A DNA stretch of 64,000 nucleotides, taken from assembly GCF_003011895.2 (NCBI RefSeq), contig NZ_PXWF02000297.1, positions 20,573 to 84,572 of the forward strand. The letters are read 5' to 3'. Of this stretch, positions 18,781 through 27,214 are shown piece by piece (position 1 is the first letter of the stretch; each line of letters begins with the position of its first letter). Under the pieces are notes generated by a model that was given only the letters and a program-made list of their open reading frames with translations, had not been told where the DNA came from and searched no databases. Origin of the DNA: Massilia glaciei (GTDB lineage Bacteria; Pseudomonadota; Gammaproteobacteria; Burkholderiales; Burkholderiaceae_D). Made by a program: the position numbers and the translations under genes.

Positions 18781-21700
18781 ATGTTCTTATCCGATTTCAG
18801 TGTCAAACGGCCCACCGTCACGATCGTGCTGATCATGGCCATGATGGCTTTCGGCCTGCTGGCCCTGTCCAAGCTGCGCGTGAACCAGAATCCCGACGTC
18901 GACTTCCCGGCCCTGTACGTGAGCGTGTCCTACCCCGGCGCCTCGCCCGACACGGTCGAGCGCGAGATCGTCAACCGGCTCGAAAAGCCGCTCATGTCGA
19001 TCCCCGGGCTCGACGAGATCGAGTCGAGCGCGAACGAGGGTAACGCCGGCTTCTTCATGAAGTTCAACTTCGGCAAGAACCTGATCGAAGCCTCCGACGA
19101 CGTGCGAAACGTCATCGCCGGGGTGCGCTACAAGCTGCCCAACGAGATGCGCGAGCCGATCGTGCAGCGCATCGACATCGGCGCCGACCCGATCATGAGC
19201 CTGGTGTTGTCGTCGAGCTCGCAGTCGCACGCGGCCATCTCGCGCATGGCCGAGGACCAGCTGGTCGACCGCCTGCGCGGCATCGACGGCGTGGCCACGG
19301 TCAACGTCAACGGCGCCCTCAAGCGCGAGCTGTCGGTCCTGCTGCGCGCCGAGAAACTGCGTGAATACAATGTCTCGGTCGGCGAGGTGGTGGCCGCGCT
19401 GCGCGCCCAGAACACCAACGCGCCGGTGGGCAAGGTGCGCGGCGAACTCGACGAGCAGAGCATCCGCCTGGTCGGGCGCCTCGAGTCGCCCGCCGAATTC
19501 GAGACCATCGTCGTCAAGCGCCGCGGCGACGAGATCGTGCGCCTAGCCCAGGTCGCCACGATCGCCGACGGCTTCGCCGAGTCCAACAGCCTGAGCATCC
19601 GCAGCGGCAAGCCGAACGTGGGCCTGCAGGTGATCCGCTCGCGCGAGGCGAGCACCGTGTCGGTGGCCAAGCAGGTGCGCAAGCTGGTCGATGAGGTCGG
19701 CAAGGAGCTGCAGGAGGGCACCAAATTCGAGATCGTGCGCGACGGCGGCAAGCAGGCGCAAAACAGCCTCAACAACGTGATCGAGTCGCTCGTCTTCGGC
19801 GCCATACTGACCATCTTCGTGGTCTACGCCTTCCTCAATTCGTGGCGCTCGACGCTGATCACGGCGCTGTCGCTGCCGACCTCGGTCATCGCCGCCTTCA
19901 TCGCGGTCTGGCTGTGCGGCTTCACGCTCAACTTCATGACCCTGCTCGGCCTGTCGCTGGCGATCGGCGTGCTGATCGACGACGCCATCGTGGTGCGCGA
20001 AAACATCGTGCGCCACATGCAGCGCGGCTCCGACCGCCGCACCGCCGCGCTCGAGGGCACCGCCGAGATTGGCCTGGCGGTGGCCGCCACGACGTTCTCG
20101 ATCATCGCCGTGTTCATCCCGGTGGCGTTCATGCCGGGCGTCTCGGGCGAATGGTTCCGCCCGTTCGCGCTGACCGTGACGTGCTCGGTGATCGTCTCGC
20201 TCGGCATCTCGTTCACGCTCGACCCGATGCTGTCGGCCTACTGGGGCGACCCGGCCGACCACCACACGGCGCCCAAGAAGGGCCTGAGCCGGGTATTGCA
20301 GCGCTTTAACGACTGGTTCGACCACCAGGCCGACCGCTACGGCAACGTGATCGCCTGGGCGCTGCACCACCGGATCGTGATGGCGGTCATCGCCGGGTTG
20401 ACCTTCGTCGGCGCCATCGTGCTGCAGGCCACCGTCGGCGGCAACAGCTTCCTGCCGGCATCGGATGTCGGATTCGTGATGATCGAGGTGCGCACCCCGC
20501 CCTCGTCGAGCCTGGAGTATTCGCGCCTCAAGCTCGAGGCGGCGGCCGCCGCCGCGCGCACCATCCCCGAGACCCTCGACACCAACAGCAGCATCAACCC
20601 GAACGGCGGGCGCATCTATGTCGACATCGGCAAGCGCAAGGAGCGCGAGCGCGGCGCCAAGGAGATCGCCGAGGAGCTGCGCGGCAAGGTGCGGCGCCTG
20701 GTCGGGGCCGAGTACGTGGTGCTCGACGACATCGCCAACGGCTCGCGCAAGCCGGTCCAGATCGAATTCACCGGACCCGATTCGCGCAAGCTCATGGAGA
20801 TCACCAACGACTATATGGATAAGCTGCGCCAGGTGCCGGGCGCGGTCGACGTCGGCCTGTCGCAGCAGGACCCGAAGAACGAGCTCAAGATCGAACTCAA
20901 CCGCGGCCTGGCCAACTCGATGGGCATCTCGGCCGGCGACGCGGCGCAGTCGCTGCGGGTCGCCTTCGCCGGGGTCGAGGTCGGCGACTGGGTCGACCCG
21001 ACCGGCGAGACGCGCGACGTGGCGGTGCGCCTGCACCCCGACGACCGGGTCAGCCTGGCCAACATCGAGCGCCTGCCGATCGCGGTGGCCGGCACCAACC
21101 AGATGGTGCCGCTCGAACAGATCGCCACGATCACCATGGGCAAGGGGCCGTCGGGCATCAACCACACCGACGGCAAGCGCACCATCACGGTCTCGGCCAA
21201 CGTGCAGGGCCGCTCGAACGGCGAGGTCACCAGCGACGCGATGAAGCTGGCCAAGTCGCTCGACTATCCGCCCGGCTACGGCCTGGCCCTGAGCGGCTCG
21301 GGCGAGGAGCAGGCCGAGCTGATGGCCGCGATGGCCGTCGCGCTGCTGTCGGGCATCGGCCTGATGTACCTGATCCTGGTGATCCAGTTCGGCTCGTTCA
21401 CGGCGCCGCTGGCGGTCATGATGTCGCTGCCGCTGTCGCTGATCGGGGTGGTGCTGGCGCTGATCGTGACGCGCAACACGCTCAATCTGATGAGCATGAT
21501 CGGCATCATCATGCTGATGGGGCTGGTGGCCAAGAACGCGATCCTGCTGCTCGACGCGACCCGGGTGCGCGAGGCCGAGGGCATGGAGCGCGAGGCGGCG
21601 CTGATGGAGGCCGGGCGCATGCGGCTGCGCCCGATCCTGATGACCACCTTCGCGCTGATCGCGGGCATGTTCCCGATCGCGCTCGGGCTCGGCGAGGGCG

Positions 21701-22014
21701 GCGAGTTCTACCAGCCGCTGGCGATCGCGATCATCGGCGGCACCATCACCTCGACCTTCCTGACGCTGCTCGTGGTGCCGACCTTTTATGACAGCATCGA
21801 AATCTCGCGCGACCGCATGGCCGCCAAGTTCCAGCGCCGCGCCGCGCGCCGTCCGGCGCTCGTGGCCGGGGTGCAGACCCTGGGCGAGGCGCTGCTGACG
21901 CTGACGCTGGTGCGCTTCGTGTACCGCAAGCTCATGTGGGTGGTCGGCAAGGCCGGCGGCCGCGGCAAGGCGGCCCCGCTGGACGCCGAGGCCAAGCGGC
22001 GTGCGGTGGTCTGA
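18781..22014 (+). CDS. RND multidrug efflux transporter (HAE1/AcrB-like)
   Basis: A 1077-residue proton-driven pump with the typical duplicated layout: helix 1 at 13-30, a large periplasmic loop, helices 2-6 (about 340-480), helix 7 near 545, a second periplasmic loop, and helices 8-12 (about 860-1000). The proton-relay motif SLAIGVLIDDAIVVREN lies in helix 4, and GLVAKNAILLLD in the second half. Drug versus metal specificity cannot be read, but the sequence is of the HAE1 rather than the CusA type. The last 70 residues are a basic, Ala-rich cytoplasmic tail. It is co-transcribed with the adaptor; a family-1 repeat begins 7 bp after the stop. Confidence 0.94.
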   Translation: MFLSDFSVKRPTVTIVLIMAMMAFGLLALSKLRVNQNPDVDFPALYVSVSYPGASPDTVEREIVNRLEKPLMSIPGLDEIESSANEGNAGFFMKFNFGKNLIEASDDVRNVIAGVRYKLPNEMREPIVQRIDIGADPIMSLVLSSSSQSHAAISRMAEDQLVDRLRGIDGVATVNVNGALKRELSVLLRAEKLREYNVSVGEVVAALRAQNTNAPVGKVRGELDEQSIRLVGRLESPAEFETIVVKRRGDEIVRLAQVATIADGFAESNSLSIRSGKPNVGLQVIRSREASTVSVAKQVRKLVDEVGKELQEGTKFEIVRDGGKQAQNSLNNVIESLVFGAILTIFVVYAFLNSWRSTLITALSLPTSVIAAFIAVWLCGFTLNFMTLLGLSLAIGVLIDDAIVVRENIVRHMQRGSDRRTAALEGTAEIGLAVAATTFSIIAVFIPVAFMPGVSGEWFRPFALTVTCSVIVSLGISFTLDPMLSAYWGDPADHHTAPKKGLSRVLQRFNDWFDHQADRYGNVIAWALHHRIVMAVIAGLTFVGAIVLQATVGGNSFLPASDVGFVMIEVRTPPSSSLEYSRLKLEAAAAAARTIPETLDTNSSINPNGGRIYVDIGKRKERERGAKEIAEELRGKVRRLVGAEYVVLDDIANGSRKPVQIEFTGPDSRKLMEITNDYMDKLRQVPGAVDVGLSQQDPKNELKIELNRGLANSMGISAGDAAQSLRVAFAGVEVGDWVDPTGETRDVAVRLHPDDRVSLANIERLPIAVAGTNQMVPLEQIATITMGKGPSGINHTDGKRTITVSANVQGRSNGEVTSDAMKLAKSLDYPPGYGLALSGSGEEQAELMAAMAVALLSGIGLMYLILVIQFGSFTAPLAVMMSLPLSLIGVVLALIVTRNTLNLMSMIGIIMLMGLVAKNAILLLDATRVREAEGMEREAALMEAGRMRLRPILMTTFALIAGMFPIALGLGEGGEFYQPLAIAIIGGTITSTFLTLLVVPTFYDSIEISRDRMAAKFQRRAARRPALVAGVQTLGEALLTLTLVRFVYRKLMWVVGKAGGRGKAAPLDAEAKRRAVV

Positions 22015-22021
22015 ACCGCGC

Positions 22022-22188
22022 CTGAGAGGCTGAGAGTCTTTCGACCATGCCCGCTCTGCACGCCGGAAAGCGCCCGCTCGTCGTTGCAAATGTTCGCCAT
22101 AGCCCGAGCTATGGCTGTGCTTTGCGCCTCGATCGGCCACCTTCTGGCGCGCTGCTCGGCCACGTCCGAAAAACTCTCAGCCTCTGAG
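22022..22188. repeat. Family-1 palindromic element, full copy
   Basis: Begins ctgagaggctgagagtcttt and ends with its approximate inverse (aaactctcag, cctctgag). The two halves pair along nearly their full length, with a central perfect stem gccatagc / gctatggc. Other copies are at 28573-28737, 59336-59500 (opposite orientation) and 6092-6155 (deleted). Confidence 0.88.
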
Positions 22189-22218
22189 TAGGCGGCCGGC
22201 CTGTCCGGCACGCCAGCG

Positions 22219-22256
22219 AACAAGGCCCGCCACGTTGCAACGTGGCGGGCCTTGTT
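22219..22256 (+). terminator. Perfect 38-bp palindrome, probable terminator of the RND operon
   Basis: Two 19-nt arms (aacaaggcccgccacgttg and its exact complement) with no spacer. The arms end in ttgttgtt, a weak T-rich tail. It lies 205 bp after the pump gene, beyond the family-1 element. Confidence 0.65.
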
Positions 22257-22360
22257 GTTGGTGCTGTTGTTATTGGCCCCTGTTTGTTGCCTGCCAGGGC
22301 CGGGCCCCCGGCTGCGTCGCGGCCGGTCGGTTGGCCGCCGCGCGCGCGCGAGGCGGGGGC

Positions 22361-22525
22361 TGCGAGCCGGTCGAGAGTAGGATCGCCGGCTGCAAAAAGT
22401 GCCGGACGGCCCATATTTTGCCGCTTGCTCGGCCGATGGCATGCTATCGGCTTCGCGAAATCGTCAAAATCTGTCCTCGTCCGGCACTTTTTTGGCTTCG
22501 ACTACCGAAATCCGAGAGCCTCCTA
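22361..22525. repeat. Family-2 palindromic element, diverged copy
   Basis: Shares with the copy at 41540-41704 the blocks taggatcg, ggctg-aaaaagtgc, ccatatttt/ccatatttc, tctgtcctcg and gcacttttttsgcttcgact. Its right end (gagagcctccta) contains the complement of the TAG stop of the lipoprotein gene. The conserved stems differ from the other copy by paired changes (see findings). Confidence 0.85.
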
Positions 22526-22906
22526 GCGGCGCGCCGGCTCGGGATCGACGACGATGACGTCGGGGTTGTCGGTGGTGCCGGTGCCCGAGGTGCCCGAGGT
22601 GCCCGAGGTGCCCGATGAGGTGCCCGATGAGGTGCCCGATGAGGTGCCCGCGCCGGCGTCCGGCATCGGTTCGACCGGCGTGGCGGGCGTGGTGGGTTCG
22701 GCCGGTGTGGTCGGTGTGGTGGGCGTGGCAGCATCGCCGCCCGTGGTGCCGGTGGTGCCGCTGCTGCCGGAGGTCGCGCCCGGCGCCGGCGTGATGATGG
22801 TCGTGTCGGTGGCTGGAACCGGTTCCTCCCTCCGGCATCCGCCCAGGATGCCTGCCAGTACTGCCGCCGTTAGCAGGGCTTTGCTTGTGCTTGAAAGTGC
22901 TTTCAT
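22523..22906 (-). CDS. Low-complexity lipoprotein, unknown function
   Basis: 127 residues: signal peptide with lipobox ILGGC (Cys24), then a Thr/Pro/Gly/Ser-rich, probably unstructured chain with repeats of the types PTTPTTPAEP, GTSSGTSSG and GTSGTSGT. The DNA of the last block is an array of 12-bp followed by 9-bp units. The mature protein has no predicted fold and ends DPEPARR. The TAG stop is formed by the end of a family-2 element. It may be a surface or periplasmic spacer; no function is known to me. Confidence 0.7.
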   Translation of the reverse strand: MKALSSTSKALLTAAVLAGILGGCRREEPVPATDTTIITPAPGATSGSSGTTGTTGGDAATPTTPTTPAEPTTPATPVEPMPDAGAGTSSGTSSGTSSGTSGTSGTSGTGTTDNPDVIVVDPEPARR

Positions 22907-23279
22907 TGGTTTACTCCTCGTTCACGTCAATTTTTGCCGCCGCCGGTCTTGCGCTTGCGCCCGCCCGGCGGCGACGCCAGTACAGTCCCGCACCTGAGCC
23001 TGATTCAACCCACAGACGGGACCATCAGGGAACCGACGCAGCGAGACACGCGGCCCCGTTCAGTGCACGAATACGACTGTGAAAATTAGACGTGGAACAT
23101 CGGCGCCAGTTCGTCGATTTGGCCCGCCCGGGGCCAAATCAGACCGGATGCGTTTCAGGCCTTGAGCGGTGTCAAACGATGGGGTGGGCGGTGGATGGAC
23201 GGGTGCGCCGCCGGCCGGCGCGTCGCGCCCGGAGACGCCGGCCGGGCGCGCGCGGGATTGCCCAAGCGGGCCGGCGGGC
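22907..23279. other. Intergenic region, no gene seen
   Basis: Contains only a short hairpin, atttggccc / gggccaaat with a 5-nt loop (23117-23139), about 140 bp after the histidine phosphatase stop on the minus strand. It has no clear T tail, so terminator function is uncertain. The upstream region of the lipoprotein gene also lies here, without a convincing promoter. Confidence 0.5.
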
Positions 23280-24077
23280 CTACGCCTTCGGCGCGCAGGG
23301 CACGTCTTTTTGCACGGTGACGGTGGTGCCGGCCGCTTCGAGCGGGGCGACGAAATTAGTCAATTGCAGTACCAGCTTGCCGTTCCTGCCCACATGGCGG
23401 TCGAAACCGTACGAGGTCACGGCGCAATTTGGGACGTCGGCGTCGCGGTCGAATTCGAGGATCTTCGATTCGTCGAGCCGCTCGAACAGGTAGCGCAAGC
23501 AATTGACGATGACCTGGTGGGCGACGATGAGCACGCGCTCGCCGCAGTATTCGCGCGTGATGGTGTCGAGCACGCTGCGCAGGCGCAAGATGACGTCGCA
23601 CCAGCTCTCGCCGCCGGGCGGGCGGAAGTAGAACTTGCCCACGTGCTCGCGCTGCACGTGGAGCTCGGGATACTTGAGGGCGATGCCGTGCGTGGTGAGG
23701 CGGTCGAGGATGCCGAATTCCTTCTCGCGCAGGCGTTCGTCGGACGAGACGGCGAGGGCCGCCGGCGGGCCCATGTGGTTGACGATGATGCGGGCGGTGT
23801 CGGCCGCGCGCGCATAGGGCGAGTGCAGCACCACGTTGGGGCGCACGGCGGCCGGCAGCGCGGCGAACCAGCCCGCAAGCGCGTGCGACTGCGCCAAGCC
23901 GAGCTCGGACAGGGGGACGTCGACGTCGCGCGTGTCGATCTCGATGTGCAGGCCGGCGCGCGCCTCGGCGGCGTCGCGCGCGACGTTGCCGGCGCTTTGG
24001 CCGTGCCGGACCAGCCAGATTTGTTGCGGCCATTTTTGTTGCGGCATATTTCGTTGCGGCGTATTTCGTTGCGGCAT
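23280..24077 (-). CDS. Histidine phosphatase family protein (phosphoglycerate mutase-like)
   Basis: 265 residues from the ATG at 24077. Catalytic motifs of the branch-1 histidine phosphatases are present: LVRHGQSAGN with the phospho-accepting His, RLREKEFGILD, PPGGESWCDV, and VAHQVIVN with the second His. It hydrolyses a phosphate ester of unknown identity; similar proteins act on small phosphorylated metabolites. The first 20 residues are four pentapeptides (MPQRN, TPQRN, MPQQK, WPQQI) encoded by a 15-bp tandem array, so the ancestral start may be the internal ATG at 24047. Confidence 0.88.
   Translation of the reverse strand: MPQRNTPQRNMPQQKWPQQIWLVRHGQSAGNVARDAAEARAGLHIEIDTRDVDVPLSELGLAQSHALAGWFAALPAAVRPNVVLHSPYARAADTARIIVNHMGPPAALAVSSDERLREKEFGILDRLTTHGIALKYPELHVQREHVGKFYFRPPGGESWCDVILRLRSVLDTITREYCGERVLIVAHQVIVNCLRYLFERLDESKILEFDRDADVPNCAVTSYGFDRHVGRNGKLVLQLTNFVAPLEAAGTTVTVQKDVPCAPKA
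24018..24077 (-). repeat. 15-bp in-frame tandem array at a gene start
   Basis: Four 15-bp units with the consensus ATGCCGCAACGAAAT on the minus strand form the first twenty codons of the histidine phosphatase gene. Confidence 0.85.
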
Positions 24078-24177
24078 ATTTGGTAGCAAAACCCGTCCGC
24101 CGTCACCGTTGACACCCGGTCATCATAGACGGATCGGGCGGCCGCTCAGCGCACGATACGCGGCCCCGGGGCGCGCT

Positions 24178-25578
24178 TCACGCGGGCGCGCCCTCGGTGT
24201 CGAGGTTGGCCTCGGCGTCGCTGTCGAACACCGCCATGTCGGTCTGCCCGAGCAGGCGGCTGGTGACGGTGCCGGCGGTGATCGAGCCGCTCACGTTGAG
24301 CGCGGTGCGGCCCATGTCGATCAGCGGTTCAATCGAGATCAAGAGGCCGGCCAGCGCCACCGGCAGGTCCATCGCCGAGAGCACGATCAGGGCGGCGAAG
24401 GTGGCGCCGCCGCCGACGCCGGCCACGCCGACCGAGCCGATGGTGATGATCGCCAGCAGCGGCAGCAGGAAGCCGATGGTCAGCGGGTCGATCCCGACGG
24501 TCGGCGCGATCATCACCGCCAGCATGGCCGGATAGATGCCGGCGCAGCCGTTCTGGCCGATGGTCGAGCCGAACGAGGCGGCGAAATTGGCGATGCCGGG
24601 CGCGGTGCCCAGGCGCGTGGTCTGGGTCTGCACGCTCATCGGGATGGCGCCGGCGCTGGTGCGCGAGGTGAACGCGAAGGCGAGCACCGGAAACACTTTT
24701 TTAAGGTAGCGCGGCACGCTCAGGCCGACCGCGGCGATCAGCGCCAGGTGCACGCAGAACATGATCAGCAGCGCGCTGTAGGAGGCGGCCACGAAGCCGG
24801 CCAGGTTCATGATGTCGGCCAGGCTCGAGCTGGCCACGACCTGCGCCATCAGGGCGAACACGCCGAACGGGGTCAGGCGCAGCACCAGGGTGACCATGCG
24901 CATCACGATCGCGTGCGCGACCTCGGTGAAATGGTTGAACGAGGCGAAGATGGCCGGCTTCCTGGCCGCGATGCCGGTCGCCGAAATGCCGATGAAGATC
25001 GAAAACAGCACCACCGCGATGGTCGAGGTCTTGCGCGCGCCCGTCATGTCGAGGAAGGGGTTGGCCGGGATCAGGCTCAGCACCATGCCCGGGAACGAGA
25101 TCGCCTTGGCCGCCGGCAGCGTGCTTTGCAGGTATTCGCCGCGCGCCACCTCGGCCGCGCTGGCGGTCAGGCCGACCGCGCTCAGGCCGTAGGCGCTGGC
25201 CATCGCGATGCCGACCGCGGCCGCCACCATCGTGGTCAGGATCAGGATGCCGATCGTGAGGGCGCTGATCTTGCCGAGCGAGGCGGCGTCCTTGAGTTTG
25301 AGGATGGCCGAGACGATCGAGACCATGATCAAGGGGATGATGATCATCTGCAGCAGCCGCACATAGCCGGTGCCGACGATGTCGAGGTACTCGCCGGTCT
25401 GCCTGACGACGTCCGAGCCGGCCCCGTACAGCGACTGGAACACGACCCCGAGCAGCACGCCCACGCCCATGCCGGCGAACACGCGCTTGGTGAACGACAC
25501 GTGCAGCGTTTGCATGCGTGCCAGCAGGAAGCACACGGCGAGCGCGGCGAGCAGGTTCAGGATCAGGGCGGTCGGCAT
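24178..25578 (-). CDS. tcyP: L-cystine symporter TcyP-like (dicarboxylate/amino acid:cation symporter family)
   Basis: 466 residues with eight or more hydrophobic segments and the family's reentrant-loop motifs: IVGTGYVRLLQMIIIPL, FAFTSRTSAGAIPMS, FAASFGSTIGQNGCAGIYPAM and the metal-site region IEPLIDMGRTALNVSGS. The length, the Ser/Thr-rich hairpin and the C-terminal QTDMAVFDSD match my memory of the YdjN/TcyP branch, which imports cystine, better than DctA or GltP. The ATG (MPTALILNL) is 26 bp from the end of the preceding secreted phosphatase gene, so they may be co-transcribed. The substrate assignment is from similarity only. Confidence 0.85.
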   Translation of the reverse strand: MPTALILNLLAALAVCFLLARMQTLHVSFTKRVFAGMGVGVLLGVVFQSLYGAGSDVVRQTGEYLDIVGTGYVRLLQMIIIPLIMVSIVSAILKLKDAASLGKISALTIGILILTTMVAAAVGIAMASAYGLSAVGLTASAAEVARGEYLQSTLPAAKAISFPGMVLSLIPANPFLDMTGARKTSTIAVVLFSIFIGISATGIAARKPAIFASFNHFTEVAHAIVMRMVTLVLRLTPFGVFALMAQVVASSSLADIMNLAGFVAASYSALLIMFCVHLALIAAVGLSVPRYLKKVFPVLAFAFTSRTSAGAIPMSVQTQTTRLGTAPGIANFAASFGSTIGQNGCAGIYPAMLAVMIAPTVGIDPLTIGFLLPLLAIITIGSVGVAGVGGGATFAALIVLSAMDLPVALAGLLISIEPLIDMGRTALNVSGSITAGTVTSRLLGQTDMAVFDSDAEANLDTEGAPA

Positions 25579-25604
25579 GAATTCCTCGGGTTGTCTGTCT
25601 GGGC

Positions 25605-26123
25605 CTAGGGCGCCGGCGGCGCGCCCGGGATCGAGTGCATGAGCACCGTCGTGACGCTGCCGTCCTTGTCGATGGCTAACTGGTACAGGCGGTCGTATTC
25701 GGTGTCGGCGATGTCGGCGCCGGGCTCGCCGCCGAGCAGTCGCACCAGCTCGGTCAGGGTGTTTGAATGGCCGACCACGAGCGTGTTGCCGGGCAGCGCT
25801 TTCAATTGCGTGGCGAATTCGGCCTGCCTGGACGGGTCGTAGGTCCGGACCGGCACGGCGAGCAGGGTGGCCAGCGGCTTGGCCGTCATCTGGGTGCGCA
25901 TCAAAGCGGTGCTGTAGATCTGGGCCACGCCGACCTTGCGCAGCGTGGCGGCGATGTTGCGCGCGCGCGCCTGGCCGGCATCGGTGAGCGCCGGGTCCTT
26001 GCCAACGCTCTCCTTCTCGGCGTGGCGCACGAGGTAGATCGTGCCCTGGGCCAGGGCCGCGGACGGTGCCAGCACGGTCAGCGCCAGGGAGAGGGCGCAC
26101 AGTAATCGCATCGCTTTTTTCAT
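25605..26123 (-). CDS. Secreted histidine phosphatase (SixA-like)
   Basis: 172 residues with a signal peptide (MKKAMRLLCALSLALTVLAPSAALAQ). The mature part is a small histidine phosphatase: YLVRHAEKES with the nucleophilic His, LTDAGQARA, and VVGHSNTLTELVR with the second His. Export suggests action on periplasmic phosphate esters, unlike cytoplasmic SixA. Longer in-frame starts exist, but only the chosen ATG gives a clean signal peptide. It is followed after 26 bp by the tcyP-like gene. Confidence 0.85.
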   Translation of the reverse strand: MKKAMRLLCALSLALTVLAPSAALAQGTIYLVRHAEKESVGKDPALTDAGQARARNIAATLRKVGVAQIYSTALMRTQMTAKPLATLLAVPVRTYDPSRQAEFATQLKALPGNTLVVGHSNTLTELVRLLGGEPGADIADTEYDRLYQLAIDKDGSVTTVLMHSIPGAPPAP

Positions 26124-26267
26124 AGTCGAACTCGCCTTTCGTGGGATGGGCCGGCCGGCTTCGCCTCCTTGAGCCATATCAGACTTGATTGCTGGCATGA
26201 CTGACAGTGCGCGGGCGCCGGATTAAGATCGCCCAACAGTATATATTGATTTCAACCAAGGAACTCC

Positions 26268-27149
26268 ATGGTCGAACGCCGCGCGCAAAACAGGTCACTG
26301 GGCATCCGTCCCAGCCTTTTTTCGGAGAACGAAACGGGCAATCCCAATCCGAGCCGGATCCTCAACGATCTCGAGCGGCGCGGCCGCGGACAGTCCGGCG
26401 GCGGGCGCAGGCCCTGGCGCCGGCGCGCCTTGTGGACGCTCGCCGCGGTGTTGCCTCTGCTCACACTGGGCCTGGGCTGGTGGTGGGCCACCGCCACCTT
26501 CGAGGACGCGGCGCCGTTGGCGATCGTGATCGAGGCGCCGCCGGCGCTGGCCGAGGCGCCGGTGCCGGCGCTGGCCGAGTCGCCGGCGGCGCCGGTGGCC
26601 GGGGAGTCAGTCGCGGCCGGGTTTGAATTGCCCGCCGCGGGCGGCGACAGTTTTGCCGATGCCGCCGAGCAGCCCGAGGCGCCGGCGCCGGCCGCGTTGC
26701 CCGAGCCGTCCGCAGGGGACGAGGCGCCGGCGCTCGCCGCGCCGGTGCGCAAGGTCTCCGCGGTGGCCGGCAAAGGGGGGCGGCGCGCGGCCGGCGCCAA
26801 GGGCGCCCGGAGGGCGGCGTCGAAGGCGGCCAGGCCGTCCGAGGCGGCGCCGAGGTCGGCGGCGAAGACGGTGGCGCCGACGGCCAAGGCGGGTGCCGAA
26901 GCGCCGGGCGGCGCGACCGTCGCGCGCGAAAAGGATGTGGTCCTGCTGTCGGCGATGGTGGCGCACCGGAAACCGGGCGTCGTCACCGGCATCATCCCCA
27001 AGACCTCCTACAAGGAGTGCCTCAGTCTGAGCGGCAAGGCCGGCGAGCGATGCCGCGTGCGTGCCTGCCGCAAGATCGGCAAGGACGAAGTGACCTGCAG
27101 GTTGGAAAGCAGGGACCCGCCGCGGGCGAGGATGCTCAAGCCCGTCTGA
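26268..27149 (+). CDS. Single-span protein with Ala/Pro-rich linker, unknown function
   Basis: 293 residues. A hydrophilic, basic N-terminus (about 1-54) is followed by one transmembrane helix (LWTLAAVLPLLTLGLGWWW), a long Ala/Pro/Glu linker, an Ala/Lys/Arg-rich stretch, and a small C-terminal domain (about 230-290) with three cysteines. The N-terminal segment SLGIRPSLFSENETG looks specific. The layout, short cytoplasmic anchor plus long periplasmic arm and end domain, resembles envelope-spanning accessory proteins, but no family was recognised. Convergent with the topoisomerase gene. Confidence 0.7.
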   Translation: MVERRAQNRSLGIRPSLFSENETGNPNPSRILNDLERRGRGQSGGGRRPWRRRALWTLAAVLPLLTLGLGWWWATATFEDAAPLAIVIEAPPALAEAPVPALAESPAAPVAGESVAAGFELPAAGGDSFADAAEQPEAPAPAALPEPSAGDEAPALAAPVRKVSAVAGKGGRRAAGAKGARRAASKAARPSEAAPRSAAKTVAPTAKAGAEAPGGATVAREKDVVLLSAMVAHRKPGVVTGIIPKTSYKECLSLSGKAGERCRVRACRKIGKDEVTCRLESRDPPRARMLKPV

Positions 27150-27214
27150 TCCGCCCGGCACGCCTGCCTGCGTGGTTCGCCGGCTGCAGCTTCGGCACCG
27201 GTGTGGAGCCGCTT

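Larger units (their letters stand above)
22015..22522. other. Gene-free stretch made of repeats and a terminator
   Basis: In order it holds a family-1 element (22022-22188), a 38-bp perfect palindrome (22219-22256), about 100 bp of GC-rich sequence without visible features, and a family-2 element (22361-22525). No reading frame here looks coding. Confidence 0.7.

Noticed and set aside
19543..22140. 865-codon open frame on the minus strand over the RND pump gene
   Set aside because: Antisense shadow with His/Arg/Asp-rich low-complexity product; the pump frame is certain.
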